DNA of 64,000 bases from contig CANDVA010000004.1 of NCBI GenBank assembly GCA_947389015.1, forward strand, positions 62,001-126,000. The letters run 5' to 3'. Positions 49,827 to 59,862 of this stretch are shown here, piece after piece. Below the pieces are notes generated by a model. That model was not told the DNA's origin. It made no database searches and saw only the letters and a list, made by a program, of their open reading frames with translations. Numbering within the stretch: the first letter of the stretch is position 1; each line of letters starts with the position of its first letter. This stretch comes from an uncultured Clostridia bacterium (lineage in GTDB: Bacteria > Bacillota > Clostridia > Oscillospirales > Ruminococcaceae). The position numbers were made by a program, and so were the translations under genes.

Positions 49827-50050
49827 CACACCTGTGATTATATTCTAACATATTTCACAGCATTATTCAAGAGGAAAAAACGAATGTTATTTCGTAATAT
49901 TCAACAAATGTTTTTTAACATATTTGGCAAAAAATCATTATAACGTTAAGAAAACATTATTTTTCCTTTGAATTCGCCGCAAATTAACTTAAATAATGCT
50001 TATACATTTACGAATAATATTTATACCGTTAAACAGAAAGGGATTGATAA

Positions 50051-50836
50051 ATGATGAAAAAAAAGATATCGGCTATACTCATTGCGGCGGCGGTCACCAT
50101 GTCAATAATCGGCGTCGCGGCAGTCGCGGCAGCCGAACACGGCGAGCTTTTTCAATACAATAACGACAAAGTAGCCTACGGAATGGGCGTGGAGACCGAC
50201 AGCAACAACCGTCCGCTCGGCGCGGTAGCGGCGGAGCGCGAATACGGAGATTTAGGCGCGCTTTTTATCGGCGAAGCAGCTAAAAAGCGCCTCTGGCTTA
50301 CGTTCGACGAGGGATATGAAAACGGTTACACCGCACAGATACTGGATACTCTCAAAGCCAAAAACGTCCGCGCAGTGTTTTTCGTCACCTACGATTACGC
50401 CTCGAAAAACCCCGGGCTGATACAGCGTATGATTGACGAGGGTCACACCGTCGGCAACCACACGTACTCCCACCCGTCGCTGCCCGAATGTACCGTCGAG
50501 GAGCTTTACGAAGAGTTAGCGCTGCTCCACAGCTATATCAAGGAACAGTTCAATTATGATATGTATGTAATGCGCCCGCCCAAGGGCGAATTCTCGGAGC
50601 GCGTGCTCGCCTGCGCCAAGTCGCTTGGCTACACCACAGTGCTCTGGAGCTTTGCCTATAAGGACTGGGAGACCGCAAATCAGCCGTCAACAGCCGAGGC
50701 TTTCGACAAGATAACCTCCAAAACGCATAACGGCGCGGTTTATCTTCTCCACGCAGTAAGCGAGACCAACACCAACGTCCTCGGGAGCGTTATCGATTAC
50801 TGGCATGAAAACGGCTATATCATCACACCAATGTAA
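50051..50836 (+). CDS. pdaA: Polysaccharide deacetylase PdaA-like, spore cortex
   Basis: 261 residues with an N-terminal signal peptide or anchor (KKKISAILIAAAVTMSIIGVAAVAAA). The NodB-fold motifs are those of PdaA: LTFDEGYENGY (Asp86), the metal histidines in GNHTYSHPS, RPPKGEFS, and the terminal LLHAVS. PdaA deacetylates N-acetylmuramic acid so that muramic delta-lactam can form in the cortex, needed for germination. AAAGGG precedes tandem ATGs at 50051 and 50054. A convincing forespore (sigma-G) promoter could not be picked out by eye. Confidence 0.9.
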   Translation: MMKKKISAILIAAAVTMSIIGVAAVAAAEHGELFQYNNDKVAYGMGVETDSNNRPLGAVAAEREYGDLGALFIGEAAKKRLWLTFDEGYENGYTAQILDTLKAKNVRAVFFVTYDYASKNPGLIQRMIDEGHTVGNHTYSHPSLPECTVEELYEELALLHSYIKEQFNYDMYVMRPPKGEFSERVLACAKSLGYTTVLWSFAYKDWETANQPSTAEAFDKITSKTHNGAVYLLHAVSETNTNVLGSVIDYWHENGYIITPM

Positions 50837-50840
50837 TACA

Positions 50841-50868
50841 AATGGCGGGAAAGTCATCCCGCCATTTT
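50841..50868. terminator. Bidirectional terminator between pdaA and the BtuF-like gene
   Basis: AATGGCGGGA (50841-50850) and TCCCGCCATT (50857-50866), six-base loop, T/A-runs on both sides; the two genes converge here. Confidence 0.88.
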
Positions 50869-50872
50869 GGTA

Positions 50873-51883
50873 TTACCAATATTCGCCCTCGTCCGTTGTT
50901 CCGTATTCGTAGGTTTCGCCCGTATCGTCGGTCGTCTCGGACGTTTCCGAGGTCTCCGGAGTGCTTGCGGTGAGACTCAGGAAAACTTCGGCAGTACGCG
51001 CGGTCGGACGCTCAAAGCATCGTGAATTTACGAAACGTAGCTCCGAACCGTTGTAGAGCAGGTCGGAGAGCTGCTCGTTATCGTATATCTCATCCTCGGA
51101 GAGGTCGCTGTCGGCAATAACGAACGTCGGAGCCGCACAGTCAAGCTCTCCCGCCGCGAGATAGCCGCCGCCCATATACATATTTTCTCCCGAAAGGCTA
51201 AGCACGGCACTCTCAAATGTATCCGTACCCGCTATCGTCAGCTTTTCGGTGACGTAAACGAACGTGTACGGCTCGACGGTCTGCGCGGCTTTTTCAAGTG
51301 TGGTGCGCGCGTCCTTGCCCGCCTGCAGCGCCCTGGAGACATCTTTCTGACTGTCGATCAGTTCTTTGCCGTAAAATGCCGACGCAATCTCCTTGTAGAG
51401 CACGGTGTAACCCTCCATATTCGTGGGCACAGCCGCGGTCAGCACAGCGATACCCGCCTGATCGAGGGCGTATGCTTCGCGCTCTGATAGCGCGGACAGC
51501 GTGAATACCGCATCGGGTCTCAATTGAATGATCGCGTTGATATCGGGATTTTCGGTGCTCCCGACGCTCTGAACGGACAGATTTTCGGGGTAGTCGCAGT
51601 ACCCGCTCACGCCCACGAGAGTGCTCCGGAAGCCGAGCTCGCAGATGATCTCGGTCGCAGCGGGCGACAAACTCACTGCTCTTTCGACAGCCTTTTCAAG
51701 CCTTACGCCGCATGTGTTTACGGGAAACGGGAGCTTTTCGGGCTCGGAAATATCCCCTCCCGAAACGACTATTTCGGAGGGGATCGAGCTTTCCTCTTCC
51801 TCCCTGTTACAGCCCGTCAGCAGTAGTGTACAGCCGATAATTGAGACAAACGATATTTTAAGAAATTTGTTGAATTTGTTCAT
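50873..51883 (-). CDS. Metal/cobalamin-type ABC substrate-binding lipoprotein (BtuF/FepB-like)
   Basis: 336 residues with a lipoprotein signal (LKISFVSIIGCTLLLTGC, lipidated Cys near 25). The helical-backbone binding fold is recognisable from RAVSLSPAATEIICELGFRSTLVGVSGYCDYP and GSTENPDINAIIQLRPDAVFT. The C-terminus is a Ser/Thr/Glu-rich tail. Ligands are siderophores, haem or cobalamin. No permease is adjacent; it shares an operon with dus and DUF815. GGAG is eight bases before ATG 51883. Confidence 0.85.
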   Translation of the reverse strand: MNKFNKFLKISFVSIIGCTLLLTGCNREEEESSIPSEIVVSGGDISEPEKLPFPVNTCGVRLEKAVERAVSLSPAATEIICELGFRSTLVGVSGYCDYPENLSVQSVGSTENPDINAIIQLRPDAVFTLSALSEREAYALDQAGIAVLTAAVPTNMEGYTVLYKEIASAFYGKELIDSQKDVSRALQAGKDARTTLEKAAQTVEPYTFVYVTEKLTIAGTDTFESAVLSLSGENMYMGGGYLAAGELDCAAPTFVIADSDLSEDEIYDNEQLSDLLYNGSELRFVNSRCFERPTARTAEVFLSLTASTPETSETSETTDDTGETYEYGTTDEGEYW

Positions 51884-51885
51884 AA

Positions 51886-53058
51886 TCAATACTCCAGATC
51901 AAGTGAAATTCTTCCGTCAAGCCAGTCGACGAACTGCCGTGCCGTTCTCGGGGAACGACCTCCGTGACGCAGAGCGAAACGCTCCGCCGCGGTTTCCAGC
52001 CGCTCTGCGGGAACGTCTAGACCCTTATCCGCGGCGAGTTTCCTCACGATATCGAGGAAAACCTGCTTGTCGGGCTTCATAAATGTTATAAACAAGCCAA
52101 ATCTATCGGCTAAGGACATACTCTCGTCGATAGCGTCCGCGCCCGATATCTCACGCTCCGCCGCCGTCTCACGGACGATCTTGCGGCGATTGGTGGTCGC
52201 GTAGATAAGTATGTTGTCGGGCTTGGCGGAAAGCGAGCCCTCAAGCGCCGCCTTAAGTATCCCGAAACGGTCGTCGTTTTCGGCGAACGCAAGGTCGTCT
52301 ATTGTCACGATAAACCTGAGCGGAATATCCCGTAGCTTGCGGAACAGCGCGGGAAGCATAGCCACATCGTTCTTGGAAACTTCGACCATACGCAATTCTT
52401 CATACTCGTTGAGGATAGCCTTGACGGTGCTGGATTTTCCCGTGCCTCGCTCGCCGTACAGCAAAACATTCTGAGCGGGCTTTCCGCGCAGAAAGCAGAG
52501 CGTATTGTCCACTACCTGTTGACGCTGAGCCTCGTAATTTTTCAGATCGGTCAGACGTATTCTGTCCGTGTTTTCAATAGGACGCAGCTCGCCGTCAAAC
52601 GTGAACGCCTTGTATTTCGCGAATATTCCGTTTCCGTGGACCTTAACATAATGAATAAAGTACTCGGCAGTATAAGCGAAATCGCCGCTGTCAAAGTACG
52701 GCAGGCTCATAAAGTCGAAGTCCGAATACTGCGCGGAAAGGCGTGTTTTAAGCTCTCGCGAGACCGTTTTCGCGATCTCGGCTATTACCGCGACGTCGTG
52801 CCCGACCGCCTCTCTGCGAGGCTCGGTAAGGTTTTTCGCGCACTCGGCGAGTATCGGCGAGTCCGAAAACACCAGCATATCGTGAAGATAGTCGCCGAGA
52901 GACTGCCCCTCCAGCGCGAGTGCGCGGACTATCTCGGTATAGCCCTCGACGCTTTTGAGCGCGGACTTGCCGAAAAGCTTTCCGAAACCGCGCAAAAGCG
53001 GATCGTCCTTGACGTTAAAGCAGCAAATGCCCGCTATTTTCTTTCTGTAATCCTCCAT
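51886..53058 (-). CDS. DUF815-family AAA+ ATPase
   Basis: 390 residues. A helical N-terminal half is followed by the AAA+ core with Walker A NVLLYGERGTGKSS near 195-207, Walker B FIVTIDDLAF and an arginine/sensor region LADRFGLFITFMKP. DUF815 proteins resemble DnaA/Cdc6-like ATPases, and no function is established. ATG 53058 lies right after the dus stop with a GGGG-rich site overlapping it, so the two are translationally linked. Confidence 0.88.
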   Translation of the reverse strand: MEDYRKKIAGICCFNVKDDPLLRGFGKLFGKSALKSVEGYTEIVRALALEGQSLGDYLHDMLVFSDSPILAECAKNLTEPRREAVGHDVAVIAEIAKTVSRELKTRLSAQYSDFDFMSLPYFDSGDFAYTAEYFIHYVKVHGNGIFAKYKAFTFDGELRPIENTDRIRLTDLKNYEAQRQQVVDNTLCFLRGKPAQNVLLYGERGTGKSSTVKAILNEYEELRMVEVSKNDVAMLPALFRKLRDIPLRFIVTIDDLAFAENDDRFGILKAALEGSLSAKPDNILIYATTNRRKIVRETAAEREISGADAIDESMSLADRFGLFITFMKPDKQVFLDIVRKLAADKGLDVPAERLETAAERFALRHGGRSPRTARQFVDWLDGRISLDLEY

Positions 53059-53059
53059 A

Positions 53060-54031
53060 TTATTCCCCCCGTTTTATTTGTACCACCAAGTTATCGAGAT
53101 CGGTCAGGGTGTTCATACTTCCGAAGAGGTTTCTGAACTTTGCCGCGCCGCTTATCCCTTTGATGTACCATGCCGCCTGACGACGCGCCTCTTTCATTCC
53201 CGTGCGCTCTCCCTTGTCGGCGACAAGCAGCTCGATATGGCGGCGCATTATTGACAGCTTTTCGTCAAGCTCCGGCTCGGGACGGACGGGCTTGCCCCCG
53301 AAATAATCGCGTATCTGCCCGAAAAGCCACGGTCTGCCGTAGCTTCCTCTGCCAATCATCACGAGGTCGCAATTTGTGTACTCGTACATACGCTCGCAGT
53401 CCTCGGGACTTGAAACGTCGCCGTTGCCGATAACGGGTATAGAGACCGCATTCTTGACCGCTTTTATTATGCCCCAGTCCGCTTTTCCCGAGTAAAGCTG
53501 CTCTTTAGTGCGGCCGTGTACCGCGACAGCAGCCGCGCCGTTTCTCTCCGCGATCAAGGCGAGTTTCACGGCGTTAACGTGCTCGTTATCCCAGCCCTTA
53601 CGTATCTTCACCGTAACTGGGATATCCGTCGCCGAGACCGCCGCCTTTATAAGCTCCCCGAAAAGCTCCGGGGTTTTCATCAAGGCGCTCCCCGCGCCGC
53701 CCGAGACTATCTTGGGCATCGGGCAGCCCGCGTTTATGTCTATTATATCGGGCTTGTACCGTTCGGCTATCCTGACCGCTTTATACATAAACTCGGGCTC
53801 CGCGCCGAATAGCTGAATTGCCATAGGGCGTTCGTCTTCCGTGACGGTGAGCAGCGCGGCGGTTTTCTTATCCGAATAGCATAAGCCCTTGCAGCTCGCC
53901 ATTTCTCCGACGCAGTAAGCCGCTCCGAATTCCTTTGCCATAACGCGGTAAGCATTGTCCGCGACGCTCGCCATAGGAGCGAGAGCGGCAGTCTTTTCAA
54001 TTTTAACTTGTCCGATATGTATATATTCCAA
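53060..54031 (-). CDS. dus: tRNA-dihydrouridine synthase
   Basis: 323 residues, an FMN TIM barrel: ALAPMASVADNAYR, DINAGCPMPKIVSGGAGSALM (catalytic Cys), VAVHGRTKEQLYSGKADW and MIGRGSYGRPW. It reduces specific uridines in the tRNA D-loop. It is DusB-like in pattern. The start codon is TTG 54031, ten bases after AAGGA. It lies between a NUDIX gene (18 bp upstream) and DUF815. Confidence 0.95.
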   Translation of the reverse strand: MEYIHIGQVKIEKTAALAPMASVADNAYRVMAKEFGAAYCVGEMASCKGLCYSDKKTAALLTVTEDERPMAIQLFGAEPEFMYKAVRIAERYKPDIIDINAGCPMPKIVSGGAGSALMKTPELFGELIKAAVSATDIPVTVKIRKGWDNEHVNAVKLALIAERNGAAAVAVHGRTKEQLYSGKADWGIIKAVKNAVSIPVIGNGDVSSPEDCERMYEYTNCDLVMIGRGSYGRPWLFGQIRDYFGGKPVRPEPELDEKLSIMRRHIELLVADKGERTGMKEARRQAAWYIKGISGAAKFRNLFGSMNTLTDLDNLVVQIKRGE

Positions 54032-54049
54032 AATTTTACATTCCTTGTT

Positions 54050-54589
54050 TCAATTGACCTCTCGGAGATGATTGTCGAAAGTACCTATCTGCTTCGAATA
54101 CACAAACAACAGATCGATAAGCGACTTATGATACGGAATAAACCCGCCGCTCTCTATCATCTCGATTATTTCCTCTTTTGCCGCCCACTTTACCGCTTTA
54201 ACTTCCTCGTATTGCAGCTTTAACTCGGAAATGTCAACGTCGCGCGTTACAAACCAGAAGTCGTCAAAGCCGTTGTCAAAATTCACCGTAAAGCGCGGTC
54301 TTTCGCCGTCAAGCGATATCGCCAGACCTATCTCCTCCATAGTTTCGCGCTCTGCCGCGGCTCGGCTCGTTTCCCCCGCAATCGACGAGCCGCCGACGGT
54401 CACGTCCCACATATCGCACCAGTCATCCTTGAACGGCTGACGCTGCTGTATCAGCATTCTTCCGTCGCTGCCGAATATACAGACGTGTACGACCACTCGG
54501 CAGCGGTCGGGCGGAATTATCCCGCCGCGCTCCATAACCTCCCCCGTTTTTATACGGTCAAAATCGTAAAGATCCCATTTTTCAGCCAT
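54050..54589 (-). CDS. NUDIX hydrolase (isopentenyl-diphosphate isomerase-like)
   Basis: 179 residues starting AEKWDLYDFDRIKTGEVMERG, typical of NUDIX proteins near IDI, with VVVHVCIFGSDGRMLIQQRQ and the Nudix box GSSIAGETSRAAAERETMEEIG. It hydrolyses a nucleoside-diphosphate-linked substrate that is not identifiable. AAGGAG lies nine bases before ATG 54589. First gene of the NUDIX / dus / DUF815 / BtuF-like operon. Confidence 0.85.
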   Translation of the reverse strand: MAEKWDLYDFDRIKTGEVMERGGIIPPDRCRVVVHVCIFGSDGRMLIQQRQPFKDDWCDMWDVTVGGSSIAGETSRAAAERETMEEIGLAISLDGERPRFTVNFDNGFDDFWFVTRDVDISELKLQYEEVKAVKWAAKEEIIEMIESGGFIPYHKSLIDLLFVYSKQIGTFDNHLREVN

Positions 54590-54667
54590 TTTGTGATTCT
54601 CCTTGTCGTTTTCACACAATATTCATTTAATATTATACCATATTTTACAAAACTTTTCAAGTGGCTA

Positions 54668-54696
54668 TTGTATTTTTTACAAAAATGTGATACAAT
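54668..54696 (+). promoter_or_regulatory. Promoter of the DUF1624 membrane-protein gene
   Basis: TTGTAT (54668-54673), 17 bases, TACAAT (54691-54696). Confidence 0.6.
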
Positions 54697-54734
54697 ATAT
54701 TGGCAGGAAAATTTTTCAAGCAGTAGGAGTTAAA

Positions 54735-55523
54735 ATGACAAACGCTAAAACAACCGGAAAAAGCGGCAGAGTGTTTCTGCTGGACGAAATAAGAGGACTG
54801 GCTATTATCTGTATGGTGGTCTACCATACGATGTACGACTTAAAATACATCTTCGGAGTGGACGTTCCGATTTTCTTTGAGGGTTGGTTCGACATTATCC
54901 GCGATATCTTTGCGGGAATGTTCATTTTTATATCGGGTGCGGTGTGCAGATTTTCGCGCAGCAACCTTAAGCGGGGCGTGCAGTGCTTTTTCCTCGGTAT
55001 GATAATCACGTTCGTAACGCCGTTCTTCTCCGAGGGCTTTGTGTGGTTCGGTATTTTACATTTTCTGGGAATTTCAATGATGTTGTTCGGTCTCGGCGAA
55101 AAGCTGTTCGACCTGCTGCCGCCGCTTGCGGGGCTGCTTATCTTCGGCGCGCTGTTCGTACTGACGTGGAACATTCCCCGCCTGACCGCCGATCAGCTCG
55201 GCAACATCACCGCATACGGATTTTTCGGTATAAAAAACGTATTTGAATGGGAACTGCCCGCGGCTGCATATAACGAAGCGCTGTTTCCGCTGGGGCTCCA
55301 TTCTCCGAAATTCGGTTCATCGGATTATTTTCCGCTTATGCCGTGGTTCTTTCTGTTCGCGGCAGGCAGCTATTTCGGCGTTTGGGCGAAAGAAAATGCG
55401 CTCCCTAAGTTCTTTTACCAAAAGCACCTGGGCTGGCTATGCGCCGTCGGTCAGCATACGATTTGGATCTATATGCTGCATCAGCCCGTGGTATTCGGCA
55501 TCTGCTCGATTATTTTCCGATAA
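54735..55523 (+). CDS. DUF1624/heparan-alpha-glucosaminide N-acetyltransferase-like membrane protein
   Basis: 262 residues with about seven membrane helices. The N-terminal RVFLLDEIRGLAIICMVVYHTMYDLKYI and the final GQHTIWIYMLHQPVVFG are characteristic of acyltransferase-3/DUF1624 membrane proteins, which move acyl groups onto extracytoplasmic sugars. ATG 54735 follows TAGGAG by five bases; in-frame codons further upstream lie in the promoter region. The gene is alone on its transcript. Confidence 0.82.
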   Translation: MTNAKTTGKSGRVFLLDEIRGLAIICMVVYHTMYDLKYIFGVDVPIFFEGWFDIIRDIFAGMFIFISGAVCRFSRSNLKRGVQCFFLGMIITFVTPFFSEGFVWFGILHFLGISMMLFGLGEKLFDLLPPLAGLLIFGALFVLTWNIPRLTADQLGNITAYGFFGIKNVFEWELPAAAYNEALFPLGLHSPKFGSSDYFPLMPWFFLFAAGSYFGVWAKENALPKFFYQKHLGWLCAVGQHTIWIYMLHQPVVFGICSIIFR

Positions 55524-55552
55524 TTTCCAAAAAATACGGAATTCTTTTGGGC

Positions 55553-55581
55553 TTGCAAAATCCGAAAAAATATTGTATAAT
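55553..55581 (+). promoter_or_regulatory. lon promoter
   Basis: TTGCAA (55553-55558), 17 bases, TATAAT (55576-55581). No heat-shock operator (CIRCE- or CtsR-like) is evident in the leader. Confidence 0.7.
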
Positions 55582-55650
55582 AGTGAAAGCGTTTAAAGTA
55601 TCGACTTAACGATCATAAATATATATAACGAACAATAGGAGGAAAAATAT

Positions 55651-58056
55651 ATGGCTAACACAACAACTATTCCCGCTATTTCGCTTCGCGGACTGGTGGT
55701 TTTTCCGTCAATGGTGCTCCATTTCGACGTCGGCAGAGAGCGCTCAGTAAACGCGCTCAAGGCTGCCGCGGGAAAGGACGGACTTATATTCCTCGTATCG
55801 CAGAGAGACGCATCGGAGACCGATCCCGCGCCACAGGACATTTACGAGGTCGGCGTTGTCGGGCAGATAAAGCAGCTGCTGACTACCCCCGACGGTTCAA
55901 CGCGCGTGCTAGTGGAAGGGCTTTACCGCGCAAAAACAGTCAAGTATATCCCCGACAAAAACTACATAAAGTTTGAGGTGAAACCGTATCCGCAGCGCGG
56001 CGCGGCACTCTCCGACGCTACTCAAACTGCGGTCAAGCGCGCCCTCAAAGAATCGTTCGACAACTACGCGCAGGTATCGCCGAAAATGCCTAAGGATCTC
56101 TACGAGAGCATTATTTCCGAGGAGGACTGCTCTCGGCTTTTCGACAAGGTGGTTTTCAACGTTGTGCTCAAGCTCGAGGATAAGCAAGCGCTGCTTGAAA
56201 CAAACGGCACTCTTCAGCGTATGAAAAAGCTGATATCGCTGCTCGACAGCGAGGTCGAGATAATGATGACCGAGATCGAGATACAGGAGCAGGTTCGCGA
56301 GCAGGTCGACAAAAATCAGCGTGAATACTATCTCCGCGAACAGCTCAAGGCAATCTCACGTCAGCTTGGCGACGGCGACAGCCCCATGGAGGAGTGCGAC
56401 GAGTACATAGAGAAAATAAAGTCGCTCGGTCTTGCAGAGGAGCACGAGGAAAAGCTGATAAAGGAAGCGGAAAAGCTTTCGCGTATGTCGTGCTCGTCGC
56501 AGGAGGCGGCAGTACTGCGCAATTATCTCGATACCGTGATCTCGCTGCCGTTTAATAAGAGAACTAAGGATAAACTTAATATTGACGCTGCCGCAAAGCA
56601 GCTTGACCGCGACCACTACGGTCTCGAAAAGGTAAAAGAGCGTATTCTTGAAACACTGTCCGTAAGGGCGCTCGCTCCCGACGTAAAGGGGCAGATAATC
56701 TGCCTGTACGGTCCTCCCGGAGTGGGCAAGACCTCGATAGGACGCTCCGTCGCAGAGGCGCTCGGACGCAAGTACGCGCGCATTTCGCTTGGCGGAGTCC
56801 GTGACGAGGCGGAGATACGCGGTCACAGAAAAACGTATGTCGGAGCTATGCCCGGGCGTATTATTAACGCTCTGAAGCAGGCAAAGACGATAAATCCGGT
56901 TATTCTGCTTGACGAGATAGACAAGATGGGCAGCGACTACAAGGGCGACCCGTCCTCGGCTATGCTGGAGGTTCTCGATTCCGAGCAGAACAACGCGTTC
57001 GTCGACCATTATATCGAGGTTCCCGTCGATCTGAGCGAAGTGCTGTTCATCACGACCGCTAACAGTCTCGATACAATTCCCGCGCCGCTCCTTGACCGTA
57101 TGGAGGTCATCGAGCTGTCAAGCTATACACGCGAGGAAAAGTTCAACATCGCCAAAAAGCACCTTGTTCCCAAGCAGCTGAAAAAGCACGGAGAAAGCTC
57201 AAAGACGCTCAAGATCAACGATAAGGCGCTTTATTCCATAATCGACTTCTACACACGCGAGGCCGGAGTGCGCAAGCTCGAACGCAAAATCGGCGAGGTT
57301 TGCAGAAAAACCGCGAAAAAGCTTGTTTCGGGCGAAACTGCCGTAAAGGTGACCGAGAACAATCTCTCGGACTTCCTCGGCACGAGAAAATACCGCCCCG
57401 AGGAGCTTTCCGCACGCGACGAGGTCGGACTGGTGAACGGTCTGGCGTGGACGTCCGTTGGCGGCACTATGCTTCCGCTGGAGGTTCTGGTGCTGGAGGG
57501 CACGGGCAAGACGGAGTTTACAGGCTCGCTGGGCGAGGTAATGAAGGAATCCGCGAAGATCGCAGTATCACTGACGCGCTCGCTTGCCGAAAAATACGGC
57601 ATCGACCCCGCGTTCTACAAGGACAAGGACATTCACGTCCATGCTCCCGAGGGGGCTGTTCCCAAAGACGGACCGTCCGCCGGCGTAACGCTCACCACGG
57701 CGCTTGTTTCCGCGCTTTCGGGTACTCCCGTGCGCCGCGACGTGGCTATGACGGGTGAGATAACGCTTCGCGGAAAGGTACTGCCTATCGGCGGTCTGAA
57801 AGAAAAGACCATGGCGGCTTACCGCGCGGGAATAAAAACGGTTTGTATTCCCAAAGAAAACGAACCCGACCTTGAGGAGATCGACGACAAGGTTCGCGAA
57901 AATGTCAGGTTCGTAATTGCCGAAGATATTTCCGCGGTGCTTGAAACGGCGCTCGTTCTGCCTAATTGCAGACCCGTAAAGCCTGTCGGCGATAAACTCA
58001 AGGAAAAAATTATATCCGAGAAGACGGAGATAAAAAAGCCCGTTCTCAACGCGTGA
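55651..58056 (+). CDS. lon: ATP-dependent protease Lon (LonA type)
   Basis: 801 residues. N-terminal substrate-binding domain ([22 protein letters not shown]), coiled coil (about 185-260), AAA+ module with Walker [10 protein letters not shown] (353-361) and Walker [12 protein letters not shown], and a C-terminal peptidase with Ser676 in KDGPSAGVT and Lys717 in IGGLKEKTM. Lon degrades damaged and regulatory proteins. AGGAGG precedes ATG 55651. The lon-engB pairing of firmicutes is kept, but two genes are inserted between them. Confidence 0.97.
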   Translation: MANTTTIPAISLRGLVVFPSMVLHFDVGRERSVNALKAAAGKDGLIFLVSQRDASETDPAPQDIYEVGVVGQIKQLLTTPDGSTRVLVEGLYRAKTVKYIPDKNYIKFEVKPYPQRGAALSDATQTAVKRALKESFDNYAQVSPKMPKDLYESIISEEDCSRLFDKVVFNVVLKLEDKQALLETNGTLQRMKKLISLLDSEVEIMMTEIEIQEQVREQVDKNQREYYLREQLKAISRQLGDGDSPMEECDEYIEKIKSLGLAEEHEEKLIKEAEKLSRMSCSSQEAAVLRNYLDTVISLPFNKRTKDKLNIDAAAKQLDRDHYGLEKVKERILETLSVRALAPDVKGQIICLYGPPGVGKTSIGRSVAEALGRKYARISLGGVRDEAEIRGHRKTYVGAMPGRIINALKQAKTINPVILLDEIDKMGSDYKGDPSSAMLEVLDSEQNNAFVDHYIEVPVDLSEVLFITTANSLDTIPAPLLDRMEVIELSSYTREEKFNIAKKHLVPKQLKKHGESSKTLKINDKALYSIIDFYTREAGVRKLERKIGEVCRKTAKKLVSGETAVKVTENNLSDFLGTRKYRPEELSARDEVGLVNGLAWTSVGGTMLPLEVLVLEGTGKTEFTGSLGEVMKESAKIAVSLTRSLAEKYGIDPAFYKDKDIHVHAPEGAVPKDGPSAGVTLTTALVSALSGTPVRRDVAMTGEITLRGKVLPIGGLKEKTMAAYRAGIKTVCIPKENEPDLEEIDDKVRENVRFVIAEDISAVLETALVLPNCRPVKPVGDKLKEKIISEKTEIKKPVLNA

Positions 58057-58074
58057 TATATTAAGGTAACGGCT

Positions 58075-58890
58075 ATGGGAAATATGGTCTGGGGCGCTAT
58101 CTACGGCGATATCATAGGATCATATTACGAGGTTCATTGCACGAAAAACTACGATTTTGAACTTCATATGGAATCGACATTTACGGACGATACGGTTATG
58201 ACGGCGGCGGTTTGTAAAGCGATCACGCTTAACAGCCGCCCCGTTTCTTATTTTCGTCTGAACGAGCGGGCGCTTGAATATGCAGCGCAGTATAAGCGGT
58301 TTTACTCGAATTATCCGAACGCGGGCTACGGGCAGATGTTCTCGGAATGGGCGGACGAATATGGATTTTCAAGGCGTCGAAGCTATGGAAACGGCGGCGC
58401 AATGCGCGCCATTCCTATCGGGTTTGCATATGACACTTTGGAACAGACGCTTCTGCAGGCAAAGGCAAGCTGTATGTACACTCACAACTCGCGCGAAGCG
58501 GTAACGGGCGCTAAGGCTGTTGCGGCAGCGGTATGGCTTAGCCGTCGCGGAAAATCCAAAAACGAGATCAAAGAATATATTGAGCGGAATTTTCACTATG
58601 ACTTGTCCGTGCCGATAGCGGAATTACGTGAGAGGTTTATTTTCGACAGCCGCGCGGGGTATTCCGTGCCGCCGTCAATAGCGGCTTTTTTGCAATCGGA
58701 GGACTATGAGAGCGCGGTGCGTAACGCCGTTTCTTTCGGCGGAGACGCGGATACCATGGCTTGTATAGCCGGAGGTATTGCCGAAGCGTTTTATGGTGAA
58801 ATCCCGAAGAACATACGGGATTTCTGCGGGTTAAGACTTGACGGAACAATCAAGAGGGTAATCAATGAATTCAACGACAAATTTAAATGA
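58075..58890 (+). CDS. ADP-ribosylglycohydrolase family protein
   Basis: 271 residues of the ARH/DraG fold: WGAIYGDIIGSYYE at the start, the metal-binding FTDDTVMT, GNGGAMRAIPIGF and VSFGGDADTMACIAGGIAEAFYG. The acidic residues for two magnesium ions are all present, so the enzyme should remove ADP-ribose from a protein, nucleic acid or small molecule. No ADP-ribosyltransferase gene lies nearby. AAGGT lies seven bases before ATG 58075; it follows lon by 18 bp. Confidence 0.9.
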   Translation: MGNMVWGAIYGDIIGSYYEVHCTKNYDFELHMESTFTDDTVMTAAVCKAITLNSRPVSYFRLNERALEYAAQYKRFYSNYPNAGYGQMFSEWADEYGFSRRRSYGNGGAMRAIPIGFAYDTLEQTLLQAKASCMYTHNSREAVTGAKAVAAAVWLSRRGKSKNEIKEYIERNFHYDLSVPIAELRERFIFDSRAGYSVPPSIAAFLQSEDYESAVRNAVSFGGDADTMACIAGGIAEAFYGEIPKNIRDFCGLRLDGTIKRVINEFNDKFK

Positions 58891-59275
58891 GACGGAGACG
58901 GAAGTGGCACAGTTCTTTCAAAAGCGCATCAGAAAGCGGATAGTTTATCTGATTTCCTCAAAAAAGCGCGGTGATATTTTCAAAAAGCTGGCGCATACCG
59001 CCGAAGAGTATTTGGACTGCTCTTTGATCGTTGAAAAAAGCTATTTTCCTATGGAGCGCGAAAATATAAAAAATTATCTCGGTAAAACGGTTTATGTAAT
59101 GGCGGAACATTCTGCTTTAGACGGCGGGTATGCCAAGACCGGAGAAGCATTGGACGAGCTTTGGCGCTGCGCGGGACCGTATATTCTGTACGGAAACGGC
59201 TTTTTGTACGTTGAAACGGAATATAATTTTTCTGTTCACGCAGCTTACATATTGAAAAGGAATAACAAACTATGA
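58865..59275 (+). CDS. Hypothetical protein between ADP-ribosylglycohydrolase and engB
   Basis: 136 residues, no recognised family. It has a basic helix near the start (FFQKRIRKRIVYLISSKKRG) and an aromatic C-terminal half (GPYILYGNGFLYVETEYNFSVHAAYIL). AGAGGG lies six bases before ATG 58865, inside the end of the preceding gene (26-bp overlap), and its stop overlaps the engB start by 4 bp. Such tight overlaps show it is translated as part of the lon operon. Confidence 0.75.
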   Translation: MNSTTNLNETETEVAQFFQKRIRKRIVYLISSKKRGDIFKKLAHTAEEYLDCSLIVEKSYFPMERENIKNYLGKTVYVMAEHSALDGGYAKTGEALDELWRCAGPYILYGNGFLYVETEYNFSVHAAYILKRNNKL

Positions 59276-59859
59276 ATTACAACAACGCGAAATTTTTTAC
59301 CTCCTATGGGAGGTTTGAGCAGATACCGCCGTCAACGCGCACGGAGATCGCGTTTTCGGGGCGGTCGAACGTCGGGAAGTCCTCGCTGATAAACAAGATT
59401 TTCAACAGGAAATCTCTGGCGCGCGTGTCAGCAGTTCCCGGGAAAACGGCGACTATCAACTTCTATGAGCTGGAAAATATTTACTGTGTCGACCTGCCCG
59501 GCTACGGGTACGCTAAAGTGTCGAAGTCCGAAAAGCAAAGCTGGAACAGGCTTATCGGAGGTTATCTCTCTGCCGATCGTGAGCTGGCGCTGGTGTTTCA
59601 GCTTATCGATTTCCGCCATCCTCCTACCGCCGACGATCTGTCTATGGTGAATTTTCTGATCGACGGAGAATTCCCGTTCGTTATCGTTCTCACGAAGGCG
59701 GACAAGCTCTCAAAAAATCAGCGCGTGGAACGGCGTAAGGCTCTGCTTGACGAGCTGCCTTGCGCGGAGGATATGACGATAATCGAGTTCTCGGCGGAAA
59801 CAGGCGAAGGCGCGGACGAAATACGCGCGATAATCGAGGAAATCGCCGAGGAGGATTAA
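59272..59859 (+). CDS. engB: Ribosome-biogenesis GTPase EngB (YihA/YsxC)
   Basis: 195 residues: G1 FSGRSNVGKSSLIN (29-42), G2 threonine in GKTATINFYEL, G3 DLPGYGYAKV, G4 LTKADKL and G5 EFSAETGEG. It helps late assembly of the 50S subunit and is essential in most bacteria. AAAGGA lies ten bases before ATG 59272; the start overlaps the preceding stop. Confidence 0.96.
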   Translation: MNYNNAKFFTSYGRFEQIPPSTRTEIAFSGRSNVGKSSLINKIFNRKSLARVSAVPGKTATINFYELENIYCVDLPGYGYAKVSKSEKQSWNRLIGGYLSADRELALVFQLIDFRHPPTADDLSMVNFLIDGEFPFVIVLTKADKLSKNQRVERRKALLDELPCAEDMTIIEFSAETGEGADEIRAIIEEIAEED

Positions 59860-59862
59860 GCC

